From contig DASZNF010000107.1 in NCBI GenBank assembly GCA_035551355.1, forward strand, positions 4,934 to 68,933: DNA of 64,000 nucleotides. Reading direction: 5' to 3'. Position 1 is the first letter of the stretch. Each line of letters begins with the position of its first letter. Under the pieces are notes generated by a model. It ran no database searches. It had not been told where the DNA came from and was given only the letters and a program-made list of their open reading frames with translations. Of this stretch, positions 1 to 6,916 are shown in pieces. Origin of the DNA: DATATV01 sp035551355 (GTDB lineage: Bacteria; Actinomycetota; Actinomycetes; Mycobacteriales; Pseudonocardiaceae). The position numbers and the translations under genes are program-made.

Positions 1-233
1 GCCTGACCCCGCACGGAATCACCGTGCGGGGTGCCCCGGCGGTCGCAACCCGCCAGCTCGATCGCGCCCTCCCGGCGGATGCGCTTGACCTTGCCGGTGT
101 CCATCGCCGACCACACCAGCAGCTCGTCCCCGTCCCGCGCCGCCCACACGGGCGTCGGCACGGCGCGGCCGTCCTTGCGGTAGGTGGTCAGCAGGACGTA
201 CTTCTCCTGCCCCAGCCGATCAAGCTCACTCAT
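1..233 (-). CDS. PPOX-class F420-dependent enzyme, N-terminal part (truncated by window edge)
   Basis: Reading leftward from an ATG at 231-233, 77 codons run off the left edge. The protein begins MSELDRLGQEKYVLLTTYRKDG and continues with VPTPVWAARDGDELLVWS and GKVKRIRRE. This is the N-terminal beta-barrel pattern of the pyridoxamine-5'-phosphate-oxidase-like split barrel, specifically the actinobacterial PPOX class F420-dependent group. Such proteins bind F420 or FMN and carry out cytosolic two-electron reductions; the substrate cannot be told from this fragment. It is transcribed in the same direction as the small gene at 258-584, from which it is separated by 24 bases, so the two may share a transcript. 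Confidence 0.75.
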   Translation of the reverse strand, partial: MSELDRLGQEKYVLLTTYRKDGRAVPTPVWAARDGDELLVWSAMDTGKVKRIRREGAIELAGCDRRGTPHGDSVRGQ

Positions 234-257
234 CCGGACACCATAACCCCGCCGAGG

Positions 258-584
258 TCAGCCCGGCGTGACTTCCCAGGTGGCGTGCAGGATCCGCACG
301 AACTCCCGGTCCGGGTCCTTGATCAGGGCGTGCAAAGTCCGCACGAGGTCGCACGGGTACGACTCGCCGCATTTGCGGCATACGCCGGTGTCGGTGGCCG
401 CGTGCCCGACCAGCATCCCGCGGATCACCGTCACCAGATCGTCGATGATCCGGTGGGCCAGATCGGTTTCCGGCTCGTCCCACTCGTCCATCCGCCCGAA
501 GAACTCGGCCGCGTCGAGCAGGCCGAGCAGATCGGTGCGCAGCAGGCGGAAGGCATCGGTGAGCGCGGGAGAAACAGATTCCAT
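258..584 (-). CDS. small CxxC protein of an XRE/DUF397 module (copy A)
   Basis: 108 residues, no recognised family name. The N-terminal half is predicted helical. The C-terminal part carries GVCRKCGESYPCDL, i.e. CxxC followed by P-C, a probable metal site. The pattern L-V-x3-R-x2-L-x2-H-x5-G-x-C-x2-C-xn-P-C is shared with the 114-residue protein at 38819-39163. Both genes lie on the minus strand divergent from an XRE-DUF5753 regulator followed by DUF397. That shared position and motif suggest one family with a role in the module, but the function is unknown. Its start ATG is 140 bases from the start of the XRE gene, so the promoters are back to back. Confidence 0.75.
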   Translation of the reverse strand: MESVSPALTDAFRLLRTDLLGLLDAAEFFGRMDEWDEPETDLAHRIIDDLVTVIRGMLVGHAATDTGVCRKCGESYPCDLVRTLHALIKDPDREFVRILHATWEVTPG

Positions 585-724
585 GGTGAGCAGGAGAACC
601 GATTACCGTAGGGACAAGGTAGCCCCCGGTTCGGGCGATTCTTTCGGCGTGGTCAACCAGAAAGCCGGGAATCGTCGGTCGCGGTCCCTAAGGTAGGAAT
701 ACCACCCCCGCGGCAGGAGGCGCT

Positions 725-1603
725 ATGGACGACCGGGAACCGACCATTCGCAGCAGGACTCTCGGTGAGGGCCTGCGCCGGGCAATGGAGTCCGCGGGGG
801 TTTCCGGCAAAACCGTGGCCGACCGCATCGGTTGCTCGGGAGCGCACATCTCCCGCCTGTTGAGCGGAAAACGGGGCGCGACGGTCGAGGACGTCACGTC
901 GATCCTGACCATCTGCGGGATCAGAAAAGGTGCTGAGCGCAGCTATCTGTTGTCGCTGTGCGAGGACCCACACCATCCCGGATGGTTTCAGCAACACGGT
1001 TCTCGTCTACCCAAACAGATGCGAGTCCTGGTCGATAGCGAAGACCTCACCGACCACCTCGTGGACTTTCAGCCACTCATCATTCCTGGCCTGCTCCAGG
1101 TCGCCGACTATGCGCGCGCGGTCATCAGCAAATGTGTGAACGTTCCCGCCGATGAAGTAGAGGATCGCGTGGCCGCAAGATTGGCGAGAGCCGAAGTGCT
1201 CAATCGCAGGAATCCTGCGAGCTTCGAATTCTTCATTCATGAATGGGTGTTGCGGTCGGATGTGGGCAGCCGCGCGATCATGTCCGAGCAGATGCACCAT
1301 CTGCTGCGGCTGGGTGTGCGTGAGCACGTGTCCATCGGCGTGATCCCAGCCGCGTTGGGTGCCTATGCCGGGATGTCTGGGCCGTTCATGATGCTGCACT
1401 TCCCGCGCTTCCGGCCGATCGTCTATCTGGAGAGCGAAACTTCTTGCCTGTTCCTGGAACAGCCAGAGGAGATCCATGCCTACCGAAACGTCCTCGGGAA
1501 GCTCAGGGAAACCAGTCTTGGTGAGGGACAATCAAGAGACTTGATTGCCGAGCTGGCAACGAAGTTGTCCGCGGATGGAGGGGCTGATGATGACCAGGGC
1601 TGA
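725..1603 (+). CDS. XRE-family transcriptional regulator with DUF5753 sensor domain (copy A)
   Basis: 292 residues. Residues about 15-70 form a helix-turn-helix (GKTVADRIGCSGAHISRLLSGKRGATVEDV). The remainder is the DUF5753 domain, seen in PLIIPGLLQVADYARAV near residue 120 and GVIPAALGAYAGMSGPFMML near 210. This is the WhiJ-like regulator type abundant in Streptomyces and Pseudonocardiales. Those proteins are generally encoded next to a DUF397 protein, as here. The ATG at 725 is preceded by GCAGGAGG five bases upstream, which fixes the start. The 3' end overlaps the DUF397 gene. The target genes are unknown; the divergent CxxC gene at 258-584 is the obvious candidate partner. Confidence 0.9.
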   Translation: MDDREPTIRSRTLGEGLRRAMESAGVSGKTVADRIGCSGAHISRLLSGKRGATVEDVTSILTICGIRKGAERSYLLSLCEDPHHPGWFQQHGSRLPKQMRVLVDSEDLTDHLVDFQPLIIPGLLQVADYARAVISKCVNVPADEVEDRVAARLARAEVLNRRNPASFEFFIHEWVLRSDVGSRAIMSEQMHHLLRLGVREHVSIGVIPAALGAYAGMSGPFMMLHFPRFRPIVYLESETSCLFLEQPEEIHAYRNVLGKLRETSLGEGQSRDLIAELATKLSADGGADDDQG

Positions 1604-1817
1604 ACTGGCGTGGCGGAAGAGTAGCTATAGCGCTGGGGGCAACGGCTGCGTGGAGGTCGCCTGGAGGATCAGCAGTTACAGCGGAAACGGGGGCAACTGC
1701 GTGCAGGTCGGCTGGCCGAAGCCGGACGGGCTCGCGGTCCGCGATTCCAAGAACACCTCCGGCCCCGTCCTCACCTTCGGCGCCGAAGCCTGGCGCACCT
1801 TCCTGGCCACCCGCTAG
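1587..1817 (+). CDS. DUF397 protein with internally duplicated motif
   Basis: 76 residues from the ATG at 1587 (a second ATG follows at 1590); GGATGGAGGGG lies just upstream, and the first 17 bases overlap the end of the XRE gene. DUF397 proteins are usually about 60-70 residues with one WRKSSYS...CVEVA block followed by VRDSKN. Here that block occurs twice: WRKSSYSAGGNGCVEVA and then WRISSYSGNGGNCVQVG, before the single AVRDSKN and the C-terminal WRTFLA segment. DUF397 proteins act with their partner XRE/DUF5753 protein in Streptomyces; the mechanism is poorly known. The duplication looks in-frame and intact. Confidence 0.88.
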   Translation: MMTRAELAWRKSSYSAGGNGCVEVAWRISSYSGNGGNCVQVGWPKPDGLAVRDSKNTSGPVLTFGAEAWRTFLATR

Positions 1818-1821
1818 AACC

Positions 1822-1860
1822 AACCGCTCATGGGGCGGCTCCGCCGCCCCATGAGCGGTT
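1822..1860. terminator. bidirectional hairpin between convergent DUF397 and darG genes
   Basis: A perfect 17-bp inverted repeat (1822-1838 with 1844-1860, extendable by one pair) leaves a tiny loop. It lies just after the DUF397 stop and touches the last base of the convergent darG stop codon at 1860-1862. No U-tract is visible on either strand. The position supports a shared terminator. Confidence 0.75.
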
Positions 1861-2936
1861 CAGCCAGAGCTCGTGATCGCGCCCACACTCTCCAACTTCC
1901 GCCACGCTGCGGCCACATGCGCCTCGGTGAACAGCCGTGCCTTGCGAGCGGTCCACTCCTGGATGGCCGCCCACGCCTCATGGGGCGTGCGAGATCCCTC
2001 GTTCGTGGCCACCCAGTGGGTGCTCGCCAGCAGCTCGATCGAGTACGCGCCCTCGAAACCGTCGATGATGTTCATGACCGGATCCACGATCCGGCTGTCG
2101 ACGTTCCTACCGGCTTCCGCTCGCTCGGCGAACCTCGCGGCTTCCTCGCGGCCGGACTTCGTGGGCTCGATCGGATCCAGTTGCTGCACCGGTGCCGATC
2201 CGTCGCCGAAGCCTTCCAGATAGACGGCTTCCATCTCCTGGACCAGGTGCCGGACCTGCTCGCTGTACGGCCCGTAGATCCCCTGCTCGAACTTCAGCCG
2301 AAGTTCCGGCGCGAAGACCTGCGCGAAATACATGAGCTTCTGGATCTCCAGGTGAGACGCCCCGGCAACGGACTTCCACGGTTCCACGGCCAGCCGCCGG
2401 TGCGTGTACTCCTGAATCAGCCTGATCGCCGCGGCCCGCCCCCAGGTCATCTTGAGCGGTGTCGGCGCCAGGTGCCGTGCGGCGTTGGAGGGCGTGAACA
2501 GCTCCACCCTGACGTTCTGGAGCCCTTCGAGCGCGCTCACGATAAGCGGCTCAACATCGCCCCACGACAACCCACCGTTGCCGGCTCCCAACGGTGGTAC
2601 GGCGATCGAGGTGATGCCGCGCTCCTCGATCACCCGCACAAGATCACGCAAGCCGGACTCGACATCGGCGAGTCGCGACTTGGACTTCCAGTGATCCTTG
2701 GTCGGGAAGTTGACGATGTAACGCGGTCCGGACATCGAGTGCAGATCGACCACGAACATGCGTCCGAGCTCGACTTCTCCTCGTGCGCAGGCGTCCGCGT
2801 ACTGCTTGAAATTCTCCGGGTGGCGCCGCTTGAACTGGAGCGCCAGCCCCTTGCCCATCACGCCCACACAGTTGACCGTGTTGACCAGCGCATCGACGTC
2901 GGCGGCAAGGAGATCGCCGGAGCCTTGCGCAATCAT
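1860..2936 (-). CDS. darG: DarG-like macrodomain antitoxin
   Basis: 358 residues. Residues 1-155 are a macrodomain: GDLLAADVDALVNTVNCVGVMGKGLA, then FPTKDHWKSKSRL and PPLGAGNGGLSWGDV. In DarG this domain removes ADP-ribose from DNA thymidine; the lysine in the K-x2-W-K-x2-S segment is retained. Residues about 195-350 (SHLEIQKLMYFAQ, GIYGPYSEQVRHL) match the DarG C-terminal toxin-binding domain. The gene follows the darT-like gene at 2946-3293 with nine bases between them, the usual toxin-antitoxin order. Length and motifs look complete, so the antitoxin seems functional even though its toxin does not. Confidence 0.88.
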   Translation of the reverse strand: MIAQGSGDLLAADVDALVNTVNCVGVMGKGLALQFKRRHPENFKQYADACARGEVELGRMFVVDLHSMSGPRYIVNFPTKDHWKSKSRLADVESGLRDLVRVIEERGITSIAVPPLGAGNGGLSWGDVEPLIVSALEGLQNVRVELFTPSNAARHLAPTPLKMTWGRAAAIRLIQEYTHRRLAVEPWKSVAGASHLEIQKLMYFAQVFAPELRLKFEQGIYGPYSEQVRHLVQEMEAVYLEGFGDGSAPVQQLDPIEPTKSGREEAARFAERAEAGRNVDSRIVDPVMNIIDGFEGAYSIELLASTHWVATNEGSRTPHEAWAAIQEWTARKARLFTEAHVAAAWRKLESVGAITSSG

Positions 2937-2945
2937 CGTCGCCTC

Positions 2946-3293
2946 CTAGTCGTAGTAGAACCCGGGTTCAAGTCGATACTGGCGTACACCACCGACGGAT
3001 TCGAATGCCGACCGCGCCGACTCCCGCGACGCCTCACTCTTGGCCGCCACATGGGTGATCATCTCGATCGGCAACTGGTCAAGGACGAGCACCTCCGCGG
3101 CCCGTCGGCTTGGACGGTTCTTGTCCTCCGTCGTCTTGCCCCACCACTTCTGGCACAGGAGGTCGAAATCGACGAAGCTTGCCGCCAGGTTGTCCACATG
3201 CGTGAAGTGCCACACGAGCCAGTTGCGGGGATCGTGTTGCCTGGGTAGCTCGGAGCCGAGCGCCGCAAAGCCCGACTCGGGGAATGCGCTCAC
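2946..3293 (-). CDS. darT: DarT-like (DUF4433) toxin with large internal deletion, probably inactive
   Basis: 115 residues from a GTG start. DarT ADP-ribosyltransferases, which modify thymidine on single-stranded DNA using NAD, are usually about 200-220 residues. Here the N-terminal hallmark is present (WLVWHFTHVDNLAASFVDFDLLC). So is the C-terminal block (WWGKTTEDKNRPSRRAAEVLVLDQLP, ending in RLEPGFYYD), including the glutamate aligned with the catalytic Glu of the xAEFLV segment. The intervening roughly 100 residues, which carry the catalytic arginine region and the substrate loop (PFYF...SPMLY), are absent. The join is in frame without a stop. Expected activity is therefore none or altered. 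The alternative is a natural short variant. Confidence 0.72.
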   Translation of the reverse strand: MSAFPESGFAALGSELPRQHDPRNWLVWHFTHVDNLAASFVDFDLLCQKWWGKTTEDKNRPSRRAAEVLVLDQLPIEMITHVAAKSEASRESARSAFESVGGVRQYRLEPGFYYD

Positions 3294-3332
3294 GGCGCGA
3301 GCCCGTCCGGTAGCGCCAAGCCCTGCCTCCCT

Positions 3333-3420
3333 GTCCGCACCAGGTCACTGCGTGGTCCGCACCAGGTCACCGCGTGCGATTCACGACAACCTGATGGCGC
3401 ACATCCTGATGGCGCACATC
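3333..3420. repeat. two tandem duplications upstream of darT (22 nt x2 and 15 nt x2)
   Basis: A 22-base unit beginning GTCCGCACCAGGTCAC is repeated head to tail at 3333-3354 and 3355-3376 with one mismatch. A 15-base unit, CTGATGGCGCACATC, is repeated exactly at 3391-3405 and 3406-3420. Both sit 40-130 bases before the darT start on its coding strand, i.e. in its promoter region. They may be regulator sites or recent slippage products. Confidence 0.75.
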
Positions 3421-3478
3421 GTCGCAGAACTCGACGCCGTGGGATCAAGCCACGCCGCCGCCCGCCAGAACACACAAC

Positions 3479-3510
3479 CGTGGGGTGGCGCCCCCCAGCG
3501 CCACCCCACG
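3479..3510. terminator. hairpin terminator after the DUF4232 lipoprotein gene
   Basis: A perfect 13-bp stem (3479-3491 with 3498-3510; arms CGTGGGGTGGCGC and its complement) with a 6-base loop. It lies 21 bases beyond the stop of the leftward lipoprotein gene. Nearly the same stem recurs at 4410-4446. Confidence 0.75.
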
Positions 3511-3531
3511 AGTCCGCGAAAGACGAACCGG

Positions 3532-4218
3532 TCACCAGATGTCCGGGTTGACCCCCTGCGCGGCCGGCTGGAAGCTGCCGACCTGCACCGACTTCAGGTC
3601 CAGCTCCGGGTACCCGATCGGCTGACCGTCGTCACCGGTCAGGGTGACGTTGGTCGGGGCCGCACCGGGGACGGTCAGCGTGGTGGTGGTCGCCACCTGG
3701 GTGCTCGGGTCGTCCTTGTCGCCGCTGATCAGCTTCACCCCGGCGAACGCGGTCTCGCCGGGCTGCAGGGTGACGCTGGTGGCCGGGCCCGGCTCGTCCA
3801 CCTGCTGCGTCGGCACGTCGAGCGCGTGGTTGTCGGCGGCCAGGAAGCCCAGCTGCGGGAAGCCGTCCAGGGTCAGCGGGCCGGTGCCGGTGTTGGTGAC
3901 CTCGAGGATCTTGTCCCCCGGCTGCTGCTGCGGGTCCATGTTGGCCTTCACCGACACGGTGGCCTGTCCGGCCCCGTCGGAATGGCTGGTCAGCGCCTGG
4001 CCACCGTTCGCCGCCGGGATCGTGTTCCCAGCCGTGTTCCCGGCCGTGCTCCCGGCTGCGGGAGTGCTGTGGCTGGCCACGGCGACCGCGCCGGTCGCGG
4101 AGTTGTCCGACCCGGTGCCGGAGGCGTTCGAGTTCCCCGTGCAAGCGGCGGTCAGTGCAATGGTCAGGGCGCCACCGGCCACCAGGAGGGTCGGACGAAC
4201 CAAGCGTCGAATAGCCAT
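3532..4218 (-). CDS. DUF4232 secreted lipoprotein
   Basis: 228 residues. The N-terminus has a lipoprotein signal peptide: RR in the n-region, a hydrophobic stretch (LLVAGGALTIALTA), then the lipobox LTAAC with Cys26 as the expected lipidated residue. A low-complexity Ser/Thr/Ala/Gly linker (residues 27-75) leads to a C-terminal domain of about 140 residues. Its pattern (LEVTNTGTGPLTLDGFPQLGFL, ...VTLQPGETAFAGVKL) is that of DUF4232, a beta-sandwich of unknown function found on actinobacterial cell surfaces. It is a single-gene unit followed by the hairpin at 3479-3510. Lipidation would depend on the Lgt encoded at 13399. Confidence 0.88.
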   Translation of the reverse strand: MAIRRLVRPTLLVAGGALTIALTAACTGNSNASGTGSDNSATGAVAVASHSTPAAGSTAGNTAGNTIPAANGGQALTSHSDGAGQATVSVKANMDPQQQPGDKILEVTNTGTGPLTLDGFPQLGFLAADNHALDVPTQQVDEPGPATSVTLQPGETAFAGVKLISGDKDDPSTQVATTTTLTVPGAAPTNVTLTGDDGQPIGYPELDLKSVQVGSFQPAAQGVNPDIW

Positions 4219-4409
4219 TTCTTCAATCCCCGAGTTCCGCTCGCAGTGAATGTCTTTACACCACCAGAGACGCTCCCAGCTGCGGCGGGTTGCCTCAACT
4301 CGAGAATCAGTCGGGTGATAACGATCCGATTAAGCGGCGCAACCGGTGATCGGGCGAGCGGCGAATTCAAATTCTGCTATCCGTAAAGCAACCTGCGGCC
4401 GACCCACAG

Positions 4410-4446
4410 CCGTGGGGTGGCGCCCCCTTTCGTCGCCACCCCACGG
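4410..4446. terminator. hairpin terminator after azoR
   Basis: A 13-bp perfect stem (4410-4422 with 4434-4446; arms CCGTGGGGTGGCG and its complement) lies 38 bases past the azoR stop on its transcribed strand. The arms share 12 bases in register with the hairpin at 3479-3510. Confidence 0.75.
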
Positions 4447-4483
4447 CAAGCCTGCTGGGCCGACCCGGCTGGGCCGACCCGGC

Positions 4484-5137
4484 TCAGGCGGCGACGACCT
4501 CGACCGCGGCCAGCTCGCGAATCGTGCTGTGCGCGTCGGCCAGGGACTGCTCGCCGAGCGGGATCAGGTCGGTCATGGCCGGGTTCACCTTGGCCAGGGT
4601 CAGCTCCGCGGCCACGAACTCGATCTGCTTGATCTGCAGCATCTCGATGAACACCTTGCGCAGGTACCTCTCCTGGAATTCCCAGTCCTCGCGCGGGGTG
4701 CCCGGCTTGTAGGAGCCGCCGCGGGAGTGCACCACCACGAAGCGGGTGCCGCCCAGCGGCGCCTCGCCGGTCTCCGGGTTCGGCCGGACGGCCTCGCCCA
4801 GGATCCGGTCCAGCCAGCTCTTGAAGGTGTCCGGGACGGTGAAGTTGTACATCGGCACACCGAGCACGACCACGTCGGCGGCCAGCAGTTCGTCGATCAG
4901 CGCCTGGCTGATGGCCAGGCCGGCCTCCTGCTCGGGCGTGCGGTTCTCGGCCGGGGTGAAGGCCGCGCTGTAGGCGGCGTTGTCCAGGTGCGGCACCGGG
5001 TTGGCGGCCAGGTCGCGGTAGACGACCTCGCCGTCCGGGTTGGCCTTCTGCCAGTGCTCGGTGAACGCGGCGGTGATCTCGCGGGAGACCGAATCCGCAC
5101 CGCGGATGCTCGAATCGATGTGCAGCAGCGTGGGCAT
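4484..5137 (-). CDS. azoR: FMN-dependent NADH-azoreductase
   Basis: 217 residues, the usual length for AzoR/ACP-phosphodiesterase-like flavodoxin-fold quinone reductases. Visible signatures are LLHIDSSIRGADSVSREI for the phosphate-binding loop of FMN, VVLGVPMYNFTVPDTFKSWLDRI around residue 95 and VVVHSRGGSY near residue 140. The enzyme reduces quinones and azo compounds by two electrons in the cytosol, protecting against thiol-reactive quinones. It is divergent from a MarR regulator 109 bases away, a classic arrangement in which the MarR protein represses the reductase until a quinone or electrophile is sensed. Confidence 0.93.
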   Translation of the reverse strand: MPTLLHIDSSIRGADSVSREITAAFTEHWQKANPDGEVVYRDLAANPVPHLDNAAYSAAFTPAENRTPEQEAGLAISQALIDELLAADVVVLGVPMYNFTVPDTFKSWLDRILGEAVRPNPETGEAPLGGTRFVVVHSRGGSYKPGTPREDWEFQERYLRKVFIEMLQIKQIEFVAAELTLAKVNPAMTDLIPLGEQSLADAHSTIRELAAVEVVAA

Positions 5138-5168
5138 TTCTGCTCCCTCGGATAGCCTGTAATGCTCT

Positions 5169-5245
5169 CAACCAAGAACTTACGACACAAGATGATCCGA
5201 GTCAAGAAGATCCAGGGTGAGAGGGGTCATGGCGTAAGATGGTTG
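5169..5245. promoter_or_regulatory. inverted CAACCA..CTTACG / CGTAAG..TGGTTG half-sites between azoR and marR
   Basis: The azoR-marR spacer carries CAACCAAGAACTTACG at 5169-5184 and CGTAAGATGGTTG at 5233-5245. The outer six and inner six bases of the two are inverted copies. They flank about 48 bases and cover both start regions. This is a plausible pair of MarR sites, though classical MarR sites are compact palindromes. Confidence 0.4.
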
Positions 5246-5246
5246 G

Positions 5247-5741
5247 GTGACCCAGGCGGAGACCCACGCGACGAACCCGTGTTCGGTCGCGCGCGAGTTG
5301 ATGCAGACCTCGGACCTGAACTGGTTGCTGCACCGGGCCGCCCAGCGGTTCGGCGAGGCCATGGACGCCGCGGCCCAGCAACACGGCAGCAGCATGCGCG
5401 CCCACCTGGTGCTCGCCGCGCTGCTGCACATGCCCGGCCGCACCCAGCTGTCCCTCGGCGCCGCCCTCGGCCTGGACAAGACCACCCTGACCTCCGTGCT
5501 GGACCGGCTGGAGCGGCACGAACTGATCGTGCGCAAGCCCGATCCGGCCGACCGCCGGGTGCGCATCCCGGAGATCACCGAGAAGGGCCACGCGTTGTAC
5601 GCCGAGGTCCTGCCCGCGGTGCAGGCCGTCGAGTGCGAACTGCTCGGCACGCTGTCGGAGTCCGAGCAGGAGACGCTGCGCGGCATCCTGCAGCGGCTGA
5701 CCGGTTCCGACGCGGGCCCGCCTGCCGGATCGTGCATCTGA
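5247..5741 (+). CDS. MarR-family transcriptional regulator
   Basis: 164 residues from GTG. A winged helix is clear: GRTQLSLGAALGLDKTTLTSVLDRLERHELIVRKPDPADRRVRIPEITEKGHAL (residues about 70-125) with the family's DRR wing. The N-terminal and C-terminal helices (SDLNWLLHRAAQRFG, LSESEQETLRGILQRL) would form the dimer interface. It is divergent from azoR and probably autoregulates with it. The start has no obvious ribosome binding site; TAAGAT at 5235-5240 lies seven bases upstream and could be a -10 element of a leaderless transcript. The 3' end precedes hisF by 21 bases. Confidence 0.88.
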   Translation: MTQAETHATNPCSVARELMQTSDLNWLLHRAAQRFGEAMDAAAQQHGSSMRAHLVLAALLHMPGRTQLSLGAALGLDKTTLTSVLDRLERHELIVRKPDPADRRVRIPEITEKGHALYAEVLPAVQAVECELLGTLSESEQETLRGILQRLTGSDAGPPAGSCI

Positions 5742-5762
5742 TCAGGCGGTTAGGCTCGTTTC

Positions 5763-6536
5763 ATGTCGGTCGCGGTGCGGGTCATCCCCTGTCTTGACGT
5801 GGACGCCGGGCGGGTGGTGAAGGGCGTCAACTTCACCGATCTGCGGGACGCGGGCGATCCGGTCGAACTGGCCGCCGCCTACGACGCCGAGGGCGCCGAC
5901 GAGTTGACCTTCCTGGACGTCACCGCCTCCTCCGGCAACCGGGAGACCACCTTCGACGTGGTCCGCCGCACCGCCGAGCAGGTGTTCATCCCGCTCACCG
6001 TGGGCGGCGGCGTGCGCGCCTGCGAGGACGTGGACAAGCTGCTGCGCGCGGGCGCGGACAAGGTCGGCATCAACACCGCGGCCATCGCCCGGCCGGAACT
6101 GTTGCGCGAGGCCTCCCAGCGGTTCGGCGCCCAGTGCATCGTGCTGTCCGTGGACGCCCGGCGGGTGCCGGAAGGGCAGCAGCCCACGCCCTCCGGCTTC
6201 GAGGTGACCACCCACGGCGGCCGCAAGGGCACCGGCATCGACGCGGTCGAGTGGGCCGCGCGGGGGCGGGAACTGGGCGTGGGGGAGATCCTGCTCAACT
6301 CGATGGACGCCGACGGCACCCGCGCCGGATTCGACCTGGAACTGATCAGGATGGTCCGCGCGGCGGTGGACGTTCCACTGATCGCCAGTGGCGGAGCCGG
6401 TGCGCTGCAACACTTTCCGCCCGCCGTCGAGGCCGGCGCCGACGCGGTGCTCGCGGCCAGCGTGTTCCACTTCGGACAGTTGCGGATTTCCGAGGTCAAG
6501 GGCGTGCTGGCCGAGGCGGGGGTGGAAGTCCGATGA
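5763..6536 (+). CDS. hisF: imidazole glycerol phosphate synthase, cyclase subunit
   Basis: 257 residues, standard for HisF. It is the (beta/alpha)8 subunit that, with HisH, converts PRFAR and ammonia to IGP and AICAR in histidine synthesis. The catalytic aspartates are visible in VIPCLDVDAGRVVKG (near residue 11) and VLSVDARRVPEG (near residue 130). The phosphate-binding GGG and SGGAG loops are also present (TVGGGVRACEDV, LIASGGAGALQHF). Its stop overlaps the next gene by ATGA, the start of a tightly packed hisF-orf-hisI operon. hisH, hisA and hisB would be expected to the left, but the left flank is occupied by unrelated genes. Confidence 0.97.
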   Translation: MSVAVRVIPCLDVDAGRVVKGVNFTDLRDAGDPVELAAAYDAEGADELTFLDVTASSGNRETTFDVVRRTAEQVFIPLTVGGGVRACEDVDKLLRAGADKVGINTAAIARPELLREASQRFGAQCIVLSVDARRVPEGQQPTPSGFEVTTHGGRKGTGIDAVEWAARGRELGVGEILLNSMDADGTRAGFDLELIRMVRAAVDVPLIASGGAGALQHFPPAVEAGADAVLAASVFHFGQLRISEVKGVLAEAGVEVR

Positions 6537-6916
6537 TGCGCCTTGGCCCCGGTGGGCGGGCGCCGATGGACGTGTGGGTGTGCGTCGCCCTGGTCGGCGG
6601 CGCGGGCGTGGTCTTCTTCGTCGAGAGTCTGATCCGGCTGGCCACCGAGGGCGGGGTGGGCATTCTCACCCTGCCGCTGATCCTGCTGGTCTTGCAGGGC
6701 GGAGCGGCGGTCGCCATGCTGTCCGGCAGCCGATGGGCCCGGCCGGTGATCGTGGTCGTGGTGATCATCGGCGCGTTGCTGCACATGGTGATCGCGCTGG
6801 GTCAGGGCGCCGGGTGGACCAGGGCGGTGAGCGCGATCCTGGCGCTCGCCCAGGTCTACGCACTCGTGGCGCTGAACACCAAGCCGGTCCGCGAACACTT
6901 CGGGATCAGCTCATGA
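6533..6916 (+). CDS. small integral membrane protein between hisF and hisI
   Basis: 127 residues starting at ATG 6533 (a second ATG follows at 6536), sharing ATGA with the hisF stop. It is mostly hydrophobic, with about four membrane segments: VWVCVALVGGAGVVFFVESLI, ILTLPLILLVLQGGAAVAML, PVIVVVVIIGALLHMVIAL, AVSAILALAQVYALVAL. It ends in a short charged tail. I do not recognise a named family. Its position, overlapping both his genes, implies co-translation with them, but nothing in the sequence points to a histidine-pathway role. Confidence 0.82.
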   Translation: MMRLGPGGRAPMDVWVCVALVGGAGVVFFVESLIRLATEGGVGILTLPLILLVLQGGAAVAMLSGSRWARPVIVVVVIIGALLHMVIALGQGAGWTRAVSAILALAQVYALVALNTKPVREHFGISS

